64,000 nt of DNA from Branchiostoma floridae (lineage: Eukaryota > Chordata > Leptocardii > Amphioxiformes > Branchiostomatidae): the NCBI RefSeq assembly GCF_000003815.2, contig NC_049989.1, positions 8,710,251 through 8,774,250 on the forward strand, read 5' to 3'. A model generated the notes under the pieces. It had not been told where the DNA came from, did not search any database, and saw nothing but the letters and a program-made list of their open reading frames with translations. The position numbers and the translations under genes were made by a program. Each line of letters opens with the position of its first letter. Within the stretch, counting starts at the first letter, position 1. Below are positions 50,929 to 63,543 of this stretch, piece by piece.

Positions 50929-53197
50929 GCCTGGAGCCGCAGGGTGTCCCAGCAAATGCAGATGCTACACGGATACAAATGATGGCAATGTGGTAGAGTG
51001 CCGGAAAAGGGATCTAACCAGGGTGCCATCTGGTATTGACAACACCACAAATACCCTGTTCTTGGACAGAAATCGAATTGAAGTTATTCCGCCGAATACA
51101 TTTACAAGTCTGCCAAACCTCCGGAGGCTGGACCTTCATCAAAACCTGATACGGAATGTTTCTGTTGGAGCACTCAGTGGATTGGGAAGGCTGAGAAACC
51201 TGGACCTATCGTTCAATTGCATTGGTGATATCAAGGAGCGAATGCCTCCCAACCTTACAGAGCTATACCTGGATAACAATCCTGGACTGAACATACGAGA
51301 TATATTCAATGGGCTGTACAAGCTACGGACCCTTTCCCTAAATGCATGTCAGCTGAACACGTCAAGCATAAAGGGAGGAGTATTCATGGATTTGGGTGTA
51401 CTCTACTACTTACATTTGAGCTATAACAACCTAACTGAACTTCCTATTGGAGCATTCAAGGGGCTTCGCAACCTAGGTATTTTAACCCTTGATAACAACC
51501 AGTTGGCATATACTTACAAAAGTAGCTTTGAAGGACTTGAGTCGGACATTACCATCTACTTACAGAACAACAGAATAACGCGGATTCCGGAAAAGTTACC
51601 AAAGCGTACATGTAACCTGCAACTTAGCTCCAACCAAATTACCTCCATTCGGCGTAATGCGTTCCCTGATATGCGTTGCTTGTTCCATCTGAGCTTAACT
51701 AACAACAGGATTAAGAGTATCAGGCGTGGAGCTTTCCGAAACCTTCAGAATGCGCAATCCTTGACAGTATCACTCAGTGGGAACCTTTTGTCGGACGTTC
51801 CTGATAAGGTGTTCCAGTTTAGTGTGCGCACTTTAGACTTGAGCAACAACAAATTCAACTTCATCCCGTCCAAAGCACTTCAAAACGCCCCAAACTTGAG
51901 AGAACTTATTGTAGATAGAAATCCCATCGAATACATTCAAAACTACGCTTTTCAGTACCTGAACAACCTGCAAACACTTCATCTCAACAACCTAACAAAC
52001 CTGACGTTTATCGACAGATATGCATTCCTCGGGCTCTCCAACTTGAAGAACTTGTACTTGGAGAATAACAAAAAGCTGATATGTCTGGTCCCAGGAGTTT
52101 TCCTCGGTTTGATTAATCTTGAGCTCCTTGATCTACAAAAGTGCAGTCTGATCAACCTTCCAAATGGGATTTTCAAAGGACTGGACAAACTAAACTTTCT
52201 CTACCTCTCTGGCAACCCCTGGACATGTGATTGCAATTTGCGCTGGTTGAAGCAGATGACGGACAACTCCTCGTATCAGCATTACAATTTGAAGTACGAA
52301 CTTACCTGTAGGGCTCCCCCCAGGGTTGCCGGACGTGCAATGTACAGTTTGCGTGTGGAGGACTTCTCATGCCCGGCAACGATCACGTACAACACCCCAA
52401 GTCAGAGCGTGTTGGTTGGTCAGAATATGTCACTTGTGTGTAACGCCACTGGGGAGGGCAATATAACTACCAATTGGACGACTCCTGACGGTGCTATTCT
52501 GCAGGCAGGATCGTACTTTTCCCGCGTCTTTGTACAGTACGACAACTCGTTGGCCATCACCAATGCCAGCTATGGCGATTCGGGAAACTACACATGCTAT
52601 GTGGAAAACATATCTGGAAACGACTCTGCCACGATTTTGATCCAGGTGCGTGACACAATAACCACAGTCTCCCCAACCACTACAGCTACACCAAACCCAT
52701 CAACCACAATATCCACCCCTGTGCCTACGGACCCCAGTGCAGGACCAACCTTAGATCCAAGCTCCCCCTTCTGGCCCTGTACCACCTCGAGATGGATCTC
52801 CCCTCCCCCTCTCCCTGCAAACTTTTCCGCCACTACAGTAACTCCTTCCCCATCACTCAATCCCAGCCCCACAAACAACCCTCCATCTCCGTACTATACC
52901 TTACTTGTAGTTAACATATCCCTTGGGATAGCCATTTTCCTCATCATAGTCATTGCTGCATACTGCTCCTGGAGACGCCGGCGGCGCCAACATCAACAGG
53001 CGTGTGCTGTGACACAACCACACGAAAACCACCGAGTGATACTAGCCAACAATTCCAGAACTGCCACATGTAACCAGCCCTATTCAATCCCTATGACGGA
53101 CTTCAACGGATCATCAAAGGACTTGTACATGACGATCCCAGTCAACTCCGAACTTGCAAATGGAGGTATACCACAGTCTCATCACACTGTTGTCTAG
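50864..53197 (+). CDS. LRR-Ig type I transmembrane receptor, single coding exon
   Basis: Intact 777-residue frame. Residues 1-27 are a signal peptide with a Leu-rich core at 11-20. LRRNT follows with Cys28, 32, 34 and 46 (Cx3CxC pattern). About 16 LRRs of 21-27 residues fill 61-442, with the LxxLxLxxN signature (for example LDLSNNKF near 324-331). LRRCT has Cys455, 457, 482 and 503. One Ig domain spans about 508-595: Cys526, Trp538 and the DSGNYTC motif ending at Cys578, with seven N-glycosylation sequons (527, 533, 537, 567, 575, 582, 586). A Pro/Thr/Ser stalk covers 597-677, a helix 680-701, a stop-transfer Arg run 704-708, and a 74-residue tail. The tail has Tyr755 in a YMTI (YxxPhi-type) motif and ends HTVV, which fits a class I PDZ ligand. 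The start is the first ATG after an in-frame TGA at 50837, with A at -3. The architecture matches surface adhesion or recognition receptors such as LINGO, LRRN, AMIGO and LRIG types. No FN3 domain is visible, so LRRN is less likely. Orthology and ligand are unknown; LRR-Ig genes are numerous in amphioxus. Confidence 0.96.
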   Translation: MWGLPADKQQAMLLVLLLSLARPGAAGCPSKCRCYTDTNDGNVVECRKRDLTRVPSGIDNTTNTLFLDRNRIEVIPPNTFTSLPNLRRLDLHQNLIRNVSVGALSGLGRLRNLDLSFNCIGDIKERMPPNLTELYLDNNPGLNIRDIFNGLYKLRTLSLNACQLNTSSIKGGVFMDLGVLYYLHLSYNNLTELPIGAFKGLRNLGILTLDNNQLAYTYKSSFEGLESDITIYLQNNRITRIPEKLPKRTCNLQLSSNQITSIRRNAFPDMRCLFHLSLTNNRIKSIRRGAFRNLQNAQSLTVSLSGNLLSDVPDKVFQFSVRTLDLSNNKFNFIPSKALQNAPNLRELIVDRNPIEYIQNYAFQYLNNLQTLHLNNLTNLTFIDRYAFLGLSNLKNLYLENNKKLICLVPGVFLGLINLELLDLQKCSLINLPNGIFKGLDKLNFLYLSGNPWTCDCNLRWLKQMTDNSSYQHYNLKYELTCRAPPRVAGRAMYSLRVEDFSCPATITYNTPSQSVLVGQNMSLVCNATGEGNITTNWTTPDGAILQAGSYFSRVFVQYDNSLAITNASYGDSGNYTCYVENISGNDSATILIQVRDTITTVSPTTTATPNPSTTISTPVPTDPSAGPTLDPSSPFWPCTTSRWISPPPLPANFSATTVTPSPSLNPSPTNNPPSPYYTLLVVNISLGIAIFLIIVIAAYCSWRRRRRQHQQACAVTQPHENHRVILANNSRTATCNQPYSIPMTDFNGSSKDLYMTIPVNSELANGGIPQSHHTVV

Positions 53198-54401
53198 CAT
53201 AGGTAAAACATGTAGTAGTAGTTGTTAAAAAAAAGAGAAACAAGTTGACTATGAAGAAACACTGTGAGGCCTTAAAACTCTCTCGGGTAGACATGTAAAA
53301 TAGCTATGTTGGGGTAGGATGGTATAAAGTTATACATTTACCTCTAAACAGATAAATACCCTTACAAAATGTCTGATCTTCCTGTTTTATCTTTTCGAGA
53401 GTATTCTCTAAAGCAGTACCTGAATGATGTTACTGTCAGGAAACTGTTCCAGCTTTATATGTGCCATCTTTCAAAGTGACAAAGCCACACAAATCTGAAA
53501 TCTTATAAAATGTAAAAAGGAAACACCTTTTCCTGTTGTATATCACTGAGATGCCATATATTGGGTAATGAAAAAAGACATTGTTGTTTCTGCGAGTGGG
53601 TACTTATTGTTTGTGAGGTAAGTGTACGTTTGAGTATATTACTCAGTGCACCTCAGTCCTCCATCCAAAAAAATATGCTTCTCTTCCACTGTAGGTTAGT
53701 AATATACAAGCAAAACTGATAAGCTAAAAACTTGAGGAAGAGAATATCTTGGAGGAGAGAGATGTAAAATCCTTTGTTTTCAAACATGTAGATATCTAAC
53801 ATTATACCTAGTATTAGTGCTCGATTTTTATGACTATCAATGGAGGCCATGATATAATGAAAGCTCCACTGTTGTTGGTCATGTCAGCTTTTGATGCAAA
53901 GGCACTGCTGTAGCCAAAATGACACCTTATTCACTCTGCCTTGCATAGTCCCTGTAACACTAACCCTTGAGCCTTGTTTGAGCCTCTTTGATACAAAGTT
54001 ATTCACATCACAATAGATGAAGCAGAGAGCAACCCTTGTAACTGCACGAGCATGTATTCTACCTTTTCTCACAGCTGTTAGGAGCATGGTTCCTTCGGAA
54101 GCTCTTTGAATTTCAATCCTTCAAGTACCATTTCATGCACTTTACTGCCGTGTTGTTGTGCCAGAAATGCACGTTGAAATTCTCCTTGTATCTTATGAAT
54201 AATTCCACCAGGGATAAAGATCAACTGGAGGTGACTTAGAAATCTGCTATGGGTAGCAATATTGGTCTTCATCTGCCTCCATTTTTGGGGTTGTTCAATA
54301 TACTGACGACTAAGGTATTTGGCATAAGCCATATACTTCCACCTGTGCATAGGAGTAATGAGAGTAAAAGCTATATATGACGAATTTGAAAAATTGTTCC
54401 T
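53198..54401 (+). other. Probable 3' UTR and flank of the LRR-Ig gene
   Basis: AT-rich DNA with no convincing coding frame follows the stop codon. A minus-strand open frame of 115 codons at 54,078-54,425 has no recognisable domain and is probably chance. No repeat is evident here. Confidence 0.35.
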
Positions 54402-54407
54402 AATAAA
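54402..54407 (+). terminator. Possible poly(A) signal AATAAA for the LRR-Ig gene
   Basis: This is the first canonical AATAAA hexamer I could find downstream of the receptor stop codon at 53197. It would give a 3' UTR of about 1.2 kb. A weaker TATAAA variant lies at 53504-53509. Transcript ends cannot be decided from sequence alone. Confidence 0.25.
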
Positions 54408-54429
54408 AGAGACAGAATCATACATTGAC

Positions 54430-57400
54430 TGCAGGCAGTGATGGGAACTTTGTCACTACGCATCATCTAGGTTATTGCATATCTTGCATGGTTAGTGCTG
54501 TAAGCGAGCTGATATATTCGCTGGGACAGATACGTTGGGAATGGCGCACAGTTGGGAAATATGGATTTCCTTTATTGCATTCCAGACGAGTGGAGAGTGC
54601 CAAATGCCAAATGTATGTTCTGAGACAAGACTGTCTGCTGTCTTCCACCCCAGAAGGTCTGCTGCGGCTCCTACCTGAAATATTAAATCGTAACCACATG
54701 GAATCATCAGAGGGGACATTATCTTCATTAGCAGATTTTAAACACTTGAGCGGAGAGGGGAAAATAACATTTTTCATCGACAAGATGGAGCTAAAGATAG
54801 CATGACAGAGGAAAATTATTGCTGAATAAGGTACATGGGTACTTTTTCATTAGTCAAAAATGAACATTATTTACATAAGGATATGGAGTTTGCATGGAAT
54901 GAAGTTATGTGCCATACGTATTTCTGCCCTGATAGTTCCATCTCATATGGTCTAAATGTTGGTAGAACGTGTGATAAATCACTGTCATTTCAGCCTCAAT
55001 TAAAGCAGCTATCCCTAAGATATTGCTCATGTGGCTCAATCATTTAATATGCAGAGTAAGGAATTAGTCTCAGAATGCTGTGAACTGATGGATGGAAGTT
55101 GCCAGAGGCAAGCCCTCATTAGTATGCAACGACAATAGTAGGCATAAATATGCTAGACGAACAGCCATTTTCAAGACCAGCATGAATTTGCAGTTCAAGC
55201 AATGTAACTTTACTGTTGCTGGAAGTTAGGCTATTGGAATATAACAGAAAAGCCAGGTTCATTATTGAAGATTCTCTTCATATCTTTACCATTGATTTTT
55301 ACATAAAATATTATTTTCTATGGAGAGCTATAGCCAAGCTTCCACAAATGCAGGGAGTATGTAGTGAATGTCATGGTTTTCGATTTCCGGACGAAGTAAG
55401 AAGTCCCAATCAAATAAACAGATAGGACAGATGCATGAGATCCTGAGATATGCTGCCGAGTGATGGACGGAGCTGATTGGGGCCCATTTGGCAGGCCTCC
55501 CTGAATGCCAACCAATTTTCCCAATGCACCCCGGACATTGATCAGCCCCATTCCCGCGCCCACTAGCGCACCTGGTGTCGAAACCTCAAAGGTAGCCGAC
55601 AGCTCTCCCAATTTCCCCCCGCCACGGGTCTCTCCCCAAACAGGAAGTGAGATCTTGAAGCTGATTTCAGCCCCATATCCTGTTGGATTCTATTTGGGAG
55701 AGTTATCGGTCAACACCAGTGATTACGAATAGGACCCTGTACACTGAATAGTAAATAGTTGTGAGACTTCAGAGCAACCTAGGTAGAAAGGAGGATCATA
55801 AGGGTCTCATATCTGTCAAGTCATCCGTAAAATAGCACTCCTGATATATGCTATATTGAAGCCTATAATCATATTTGGTCTCTAGGACATTAGGAGAGCT
55901 TGACAATAAAGTTGTATTCAAAACTGAATCAAGTTTTGCTTTTAACTCTTTTTAAGCTCAAAGCGCATGCAGCCTCATCAATGCACACTTGCCTCTGAGA
56001 ATCTTTATTTTGTGCATAAAATCTCATCCTATCAATTCAAATTCAATTTAAACAAGTCATTGGATTACATGATTGTGATTGGCATTTCAGAATCAGAATG
56101 AAGGAACTGATCAAATCCTGAAGTTCCTGTTAAGCACCACTGCACAAATATGTACTGATCAGATATAATCAAGATACTATTTAAGTCTTTACATAAATTT
56201 TGATATTGTGCATATAGTATAATGTATGGGCATGTCAACCTCTGAACATGGTAGCAAAAACAACATGCTTGCTTAGGTGCATTACTGTCACCTTGTTTAG
56301 GTCCTGTCTGTTGGTAATTAAATCAGTGGCTCCACACAGATGGCAACACCACTCAATTACAGCAGTAATTACAGTTCACTAATGACGACATCAAAGGTAG
56401 GATACACACACTGGGTTTTATGGATGAAATACCCTGCACACCCCAAATATGGTGTTGGTGTGCAAAAAATTGCTGGTATAGAAAAATACAAGATGCATAG
56501 CTATCAAAAATATAAAGAAAACAAATTTTAAAGCTGTTGTGGGATTTTGACTAAAAGACAGAATGTAGTACAATCATGATAAAAATGTTTTGAAAAGAAA
56601 AAAAAGCAAAAACGAAAAATTCACTACTACAGTCATTGCCTTCAAAGAATATCTCAAACCCCGCAGGAGAATTGACAGAGAACTTACTTGGAGAATTTAC
56701 TTGTTCTCTTGCAATTATCTATTCTCAAAAAGCAAAAAAATTATTTTAACTAGGTGTCTTTTGGTACCTTTGAAATTCATGGCATTATCATACTAGAATG
56801 CAACAATCATCACAAATCAAGGCCTATCTTTTTTATTGGAAAACAGGTAAAAATCAATGCATACGCAGGTAACATACATAAACTAAAGTTAGGGTGGCCT
56901 CAGTATCCATTTTAGATAAGTCTTGAAAGAGCAGGATGAATAAGTCATTTGATTTCAATGACGTCGAAAATGTAATCCCTGAAATGTAACAACCGTCTGT
57001 CTCTTCAACCAAAAGGTAATTAGTGGGCGGGAAATGGGTTTTCTGACCTTGAGAATCAACCACGTATTCCTAATGAGCCGCAACTTTGATCCATTTGAAT
57101 TTCTATGTCTTTACCTAATGGATCTTGGGGGATATCATATGCACAGCAAATAGAGGGATGTAAAACTGGTGGCTGAGCACTTCAGCCACCATTAAAGTAA
57201 AGGAGTCTATATTGCTCCATTCTTCTTCCTGTGAGCACAAGTTTTACGTAAACCCAGTGGGGAGGGGGTACTTCTATTGATGGTCAGTTGGAAGTGGGAT
57301 GAAAACAAAAAACAATAGTCATCAGGAATATTAGACATCTTCCAGTTCTGGGTGTTTCTTGAGTGTCTCCTTCCTCCCTCGCCTTTGTCGATTTTCTCCA

Positions 57401-60400
57401 AATGGCTCCGAGGGATTATTGATTGGGACAGAGAAGCTTCCAGAGACTGAAGAAGCATTACACTCCGTACTAAGAACAAAAAAAGGTGCAACACACATTC
57501 ATCAAACTGTACACCAGCATTACATGCACCATTCCTTTAACCTCTCTTCAAGGTGAACACATTGTTATCTGTTATACAGAAACCACTAACAGTTCCAAAA
57601 GGTCGTAAATGAAATATGACAGACTGAATTCTGGTTACAGAGGTTCAATTATACATCAATAGGTACCAATCCGGGAAATTCTCTTATCTGTATGTAGCAA
57701 AAGCTTGAATATTGGAAATAATACCATATTTCAAGATCAGTCTCTAGAAAGAATACACTTTTAATGTAAAAACAGATATATACATTGAAATGCTGCAAAG
57801 ATGGCCATAGAGTGATAAGCAAAAAGAGTAATCATTGCAAACAAATAGAGCACTCCTTGTGGAGCAAAGTAAATCCAATCTATGTTCAATTCTATTCTTG
57901 TTTCCAAATAAATTGCACTAAGATTGTTTCACCTGGAGATAAAGTATGAACCAAGCTATGTACACATATGTTCTGGAATGCTGTTTAATTGCTAGGGTAA
58001 ATTTGAAAAAGTCAGCTTTCACCGGAAAGCTCAGTTATCTAACATCCTGTCACCCACCCGAGCGTAACAATTGGTGAAGTCAGCGACCTCTCTGCGGTTA
58101 ATATTAGCCAACAAGATGTACTGGCTTCATTTTGAGTACCACATTGCTGCAGGGTATACAAGCCAAAAGCACTGGGGCGGAAAAGTTAGACGTAATTGCA
58201 TTGTGGGGCTGGTACTGATAGGAAAGCATGGTAAGCCAGATATTTTACAGACAACTGCTTTCCTTTTATCGCAAGGATCCTACAATATCTGCAGTGTGCC
58301 ATTCATGCAAAACAACAGAATTATTAATAATGTTTCTACTGTAATCATCTTATTTTGAGTTTTTTGTAACTGGTTATGGAATACAAATGTTGGGTATCTG
58401 TCCTTGGTGCTGAATCAAAACATGTTATTGCAGATGTTTAATTTCTTGACTGGTGCTGATGCTTATTCATACAAAACTTTCTTTTATACTGTACAATACC
58501 AACCAATCACCTGTCGATGTCAGACACTTCTAAAGACCATACCAAAATTACTGGCATAAGTAGCAACACGTCACATAGATAAATCAACTGAAAGCAATGC
58601 GGTCCTTTCCGTGGTGCTGATTTCTGGGCTGTTATGTATGAAGGATTTTCCTATCTTTTCCGTCCACTATCATTCAATAGACATCGATAATACATGAACT
58701 GCAAAATACTTCTAGATATTTGCAGTTATTTCAGCAAGAATCTGATCTTTCTGCCTTGTTAAGACTCTTCATCAAATATGCCTTAGGATATATTTTGTCA
58801 TTGGTACATGCCTTCTATTAGTGCTGGTTTGAAATAAAAGGATTTTGAGGCACATTGAATTGACTGTGGATCAAAGACATTTCAGCCTAAAAGGGTAAAG
58901 TTGAGAAAGGAACACAAGTTAGAAGAATGCATTTGACATTTCTGTTAGCCAACTTGAGTCAGTCAGATGTGGAAAGTTGCTACTTTCTAGAGACGACATC
59001 TCAATGCAATCCCGATGTCAAAACACAGACAACAAGAAGAGTACAGGCTTTTCTTTCTTACTAAGGCCATACAAATTTGATAAAACAGTTGAGAAATAGA
59101 TACTGCTATATTGTACCTTTTGAATGTCTTCTTAATAGGTAGTGAATCTGCATTCAGATTTGCATTAAAACCTGGATACGTCAACGGAAAATTAAATGTT
59201 CCAAATTGATGGCCAATCAAATAATATACATAAGCCCTTCCAAGACCATATAGTGTATCTAGGGATCTGTACATCTCTGTTTCCTTTTCCCTTTGGCCAT
59301 ACAATTGTGCAAGATTTTGCAAACATAAAAACTTCACCAGGGAGCTTGTTTGCTGATAGCACTGTGTCTTCAACTTCCATACCCTTTCCCATTAGTGCTA
59401 TGCAGAGGTGCATTATGCATTATCTTTAAATTTTAGTATAATTTGGTCGGGAGAATATATAATGATAAACATTGAAATGTTATCCACACATGTTGCTGAT
59501 GCCAGATGAGTAATTCATATGTTGCTCCACAACATGTCTGAGAATGATGGTTTTCCACAGCATGACTCCAATATTGTTAATTGAACATCACCTACAGGGA
59601 AATTGGTTGGAAGCACTGCCACCATAATGAAGAAAATGTACAGGGAACTCAAAACAATAAATTACGGTCTAACACAACCACATAAAACCTCTTAATCAGG
59701 ACTACCTTGTACACAGCTGCGTGGTGTCTTAAACTGAATAAAGCAAGACTGGTGCCTACTACCATACTTGGAAAAAAAGAAGGTATCCAACAGACCCTAC
59801 ATAGTAGATGGATCATGTCTGTACATCAAAATTAGTAGATCAACAGAGATGAGAGGACACGTAGGTCTGTAAAATTTGTGCATGTCCATGTTTGATCTTG
59901 CACATACATATTTTGGTTGAAGAAGACAGGGCCATTGGATTGGGATGTTGTTTCACTATTTGTGTTTTCTTCATTTGTGATAGCACAACACAAGTAGAAT
60001 TAATGATAAATACCCAATGATTGTGCAAATCAAATGTGACAAAGAAAAACTGGATCAAGTGGATCAATCTTTAAAATCAAGGGCTACAATCTGAACCCCC
60101 TTCTTGGGGCCTCATAAAGCACTATAGATTTTGGCGCAAAATTGGCTATCTAGTTTGCGACAGGCCATGCTTGTTTCTTGGGTCAATAACACATTGTATG
60201 GCCTTGACAAGGGGTCTTTATTTCCTTAATATTGCGCACATCATGGATTCAATTTGGCTACTGAAATGTGACACTGCCATGCAAAATTGCCCCCAAAATG
60301 TCTATAACATCCCTGATAGCACTCTCAAAGAAACAGATATGGGTAACTTTATACATGGGGCAATAACCGGTAATGAAAATACATGAATACGCACAGTGCA

Positions 60401-61820
60401 GCTAAGGCAGTTGCAAAACTCACACCAAGTATGCCAAATGTCAAATGCTCCGGGCAGTCTACAGATACATCTTGAGAAACAGGTTGGTTATCATCTTCAA
60501 ACCAAGCTTTAAAGAACTTTCCATCAGCATGCACAACAGAAACTACAACAGAAATTCAGCATGTAAGGTAAGAATTGATACCACACACTACAAGACAAAC
60601 TAAATGAAATTAAATTAAAATGGGGAATACACAAAAAACAGCATGGGATGCAGTTACAATTTTCTTAAGTAAGGATAATGTCAAACAAAGAAAATAACCC
60701 TCAAAACATTACCGGTAGTATTGTTATATGTTCATAATCTACATATTCTTAAACTTTTTGGCCTAGTATCATGGACACCAGCAAAAGAGGGAAGGCTGGC
60801 AGGCCTGCGTCACATTTCCAAAACGTGGCCTGGCCAGGATGCTTTTGAAACAAAGACACGAGATGTAAAGAGAATAGTTATGGCCATTATTTATGCATAT
60901 TTTAAAGCGTACATTTTTAATTTTCGTTTCCACAAGTCGCATGACTGAGCCCTGGTTTGGAAATGACATTAGCGTTACCTACAATTATGACATCACTCAC
61001 ATGCAAGGATTCCGAAGTACTGAAAAGGCAAAGCAAAATACACAATGTACCTGAGAAGGACAATGTTTGACAGGAGCTCTTGGTCAATCATTACGATGTG
61101 AATGGGCAAAAATTATCTAGACTCCACATAAACAACAAGCAAAATATTGAGAGAATTGTCAATGAGTATTTGTTCATTGATGCAAAAAAAAAATCCAACA
61201 GACATCAATCCAATTGGGATTTCATTGTTTTGCACCATAACATACAGCTACAGGTGCAACTGTGCAAGTCTCTGACAGCTACAAGTACATTCAACAAGAA
61301 AGGTGATAACAGAGAATGTGAAGATTTTAATTCCAAGGTGAGGTTATGATCCCTGTCAGCAAATTAGGTACGATTATTCTTTTTTCGCAGGTGTGAACAC
61401 AGAGCCTGTTACATATTGTATGTTTCCCCTTAACTGACTTGGCCTCAGAATATTGACTATTTCATGCTTCAGCGGTCTCTAATTTCCACTTATGCTGCTT
61501 CAGCATGTCTGAATAGTGAGTTACCTGAGATAAAGTCTAAAACAAAGCATAACTATTTGTCAGAGAGTTAAATAATTTTTTTTGGCTTTTGTTTAAAATT
61601 TTACATGTACCACTAGGTTTTGAAATCTCTTCAATTTTTTCCTGGCTTGGTTGGAGTGACAATGTCAGGGAGCGATTCCTAGATATTCCTCTTTGTATTT
61701 AAGCGACTACTATTGTCGAGTCAATCATTCTGTCATTTGATTTTAAAAACTATAAATCAGATAAAATAGTGACTGTTTAAAACCCATTTCAATTTTTGGT
61801 ATTGACATGATTTGTTATTG
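54430..61820. other. Non-coding stretch 54.4-61.8 kb
   Basis: AT-rich, with dense blocks at 54.45-54.8, 55.4-55.73, 57.0-57.45, 60.72-61.02 and 61.07-61.35 kb. The 60.72-61.02 kb block carries TTATGGCCATTATTTATGCA and TTATGACATCA-like words of homeobox/CRE type. No gene recognised. Confidence 0.5.
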
Positions 61821-61823
61821 TAT

Positions 61824-61890
61824 GCCATGTACTGGTAAGGTGCAGGTAAGCAATCATCAAAAATGCTTGCACAACTCCAATTTGACCCAA
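61824..61890 (+). repeat. TACCTGCAC-family repeat, fragment C
   Basis: A CATGTACTGGTAAGGTGCAG segment followed by CTTGCACAACTCCAATTTGA parallels 11,700-11,760 of copy B (CATGGACCAGTGCAAG then CTGCACAGCTCCAATTTTAC). Only the central part of the family is recognisable here. Confidence 0.4.
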
Positions 61891-61899
61891 ACATATGTT

Positions 61900-63500
61900 G
61901 TATATTGATATCAATTTTTTAAAGAACTGCCAGATGAAATTTGTAGATAATTATTTTTGAATTCCCCCTTGGCTTCTGTAATTTGTAACAGTATTAAATA
62001 ACTGGAAAACTGACTAATGGTGTATCATACAAAAAACAAGCTGCATACAAAACTGATTGGTTGAACTTTTTATTTTACACCGAGGCATCATCCTAATCTT
62101 AAGGAAGAGTGTGAAGGTTCCTTTAATATCCTCAAGATGTAAAATGTAGCTGTCTTAAAAAGGCATTGATAGCTGCACAATTACTCTCTGAAACAGTGAA
62201 ACCTACTGGAACCATGCAAATTACAATCACAAACAGGACCAGTTAGTCCAGAATTAGAATAGGTATTGGTATGGGTCTTTCAGTGACCGTCCTTCTACTT
62301 TCTATCAGAGCATGCTAAGGATAAATAACTTGGTGCATTTTTCTTTGAGTGTTAACAGTAAGATTACATTAAGGTCTTTGGTTAAACCAATATCCAAGAC
62401 CAGCTGGGTTGACATACATGTATTTGGAGACCTTGTCTCTAACTTAAGTGCTATAATTAGATAAAATTATTAACTGGAACTTCCAGATATATAAACATGA
62501 AAACATTGAGTGCCTCAACCCTTTTTCTATTACTGTAATTTTATACTAAGAATTGTAAGATATTTCAATATTTTCATATGATTTTGTCACTGATTCATAA
62601 AAGTCATCACCAATTTATGAAAATAATGCAATATAGCCAAAAATCTTATGTCTGACAAACCATTTACAGTATAACTTCCATTTCAAGCACTTAAGAGTAT
62701 CTAGCATCTGGCACCAAATACGGCGCATTCTCATTAATTAACAAAGTGCCTTTGGGGCAATGTATCCCTGAAAAATACATCACAGCTTCCTGTCAAATAC
62801 GTCCCTCCAATATCGGTGTTAATAGTCTGAATGCTTTCATCCTGTTCGCTGCAATTATGGGCAAAACTCTTGACATTTGGATCTGCACCCTTGAGATGGT
62901 AGCCAGTAAAGTAAAGACACTCAGGCAGTGCAGAGTGGTGATGGCATCTTAGATTATGTGTATGTGACTCAGGGGTCACAGTCTTGGAAATGGCATTGCC
63001 GAGGGTAGTCATGTGCATCTAAACCACACTTCCGACAGACCTACTCATGGGGCAGCTGGGTGGGAAATGTTTTCAGCTGACTTCATACAGTTCTCTGATG
63101 GAGCATGATCTCAGGGTGTGACCAAACCATAGCAGGAATATCAACTTTATTTAGAGTACCAGTAAGAAACTTTTTTTTTCTTCAAATTTTTAAGGAGGCA
63201 GTGTAAGAAGAAGGAAAATTTGAGAAAAAAATGGTAAAGCTGAGGACTCCTCAATGTTTGTAACAAACAGAATGGAATTAAAAGGCAACAATTTTGTAAA
63301 ATTGCAGAATGTTTTAACTGTAGCCTTTTGTCAACTTACTTGCACACAGCACTATACCATTAGGTTTGCCCTATACTACATGTATAGTACTGTGTGCGTG
63401 TAAAAAATGTGCAAGAATGCAAGAATAAATTGTTCCATTTTACCCCATGTAAAATAGCAAGATAGAAAAGTGCAAAAATATTTCCACTTGAAACATCTGA
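61900..63500. other. Non-coding stretch 61.9-63.5 kb
   Basis: A dense block at 62.73-63.11 kb is open on both strands (68 and 94 codons) and starts with CATTAATTAACAAAG, a homeobox plus Sox/TCF-like combination. No domain. The rest is AT-rich up to the satellite. Confidence 0.45.
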
Positions 63501-63543
63501 CCACAGCATGTCCAGAACACGAAGTGTCAAAATTAAAAGTTTT

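Noticed and set aside
52597-52878. Gly/Val-rich minus-strand frame inside the receptor gene
   Set aside because: Antisense shadow of the Pro/Thr/Ser stalk.
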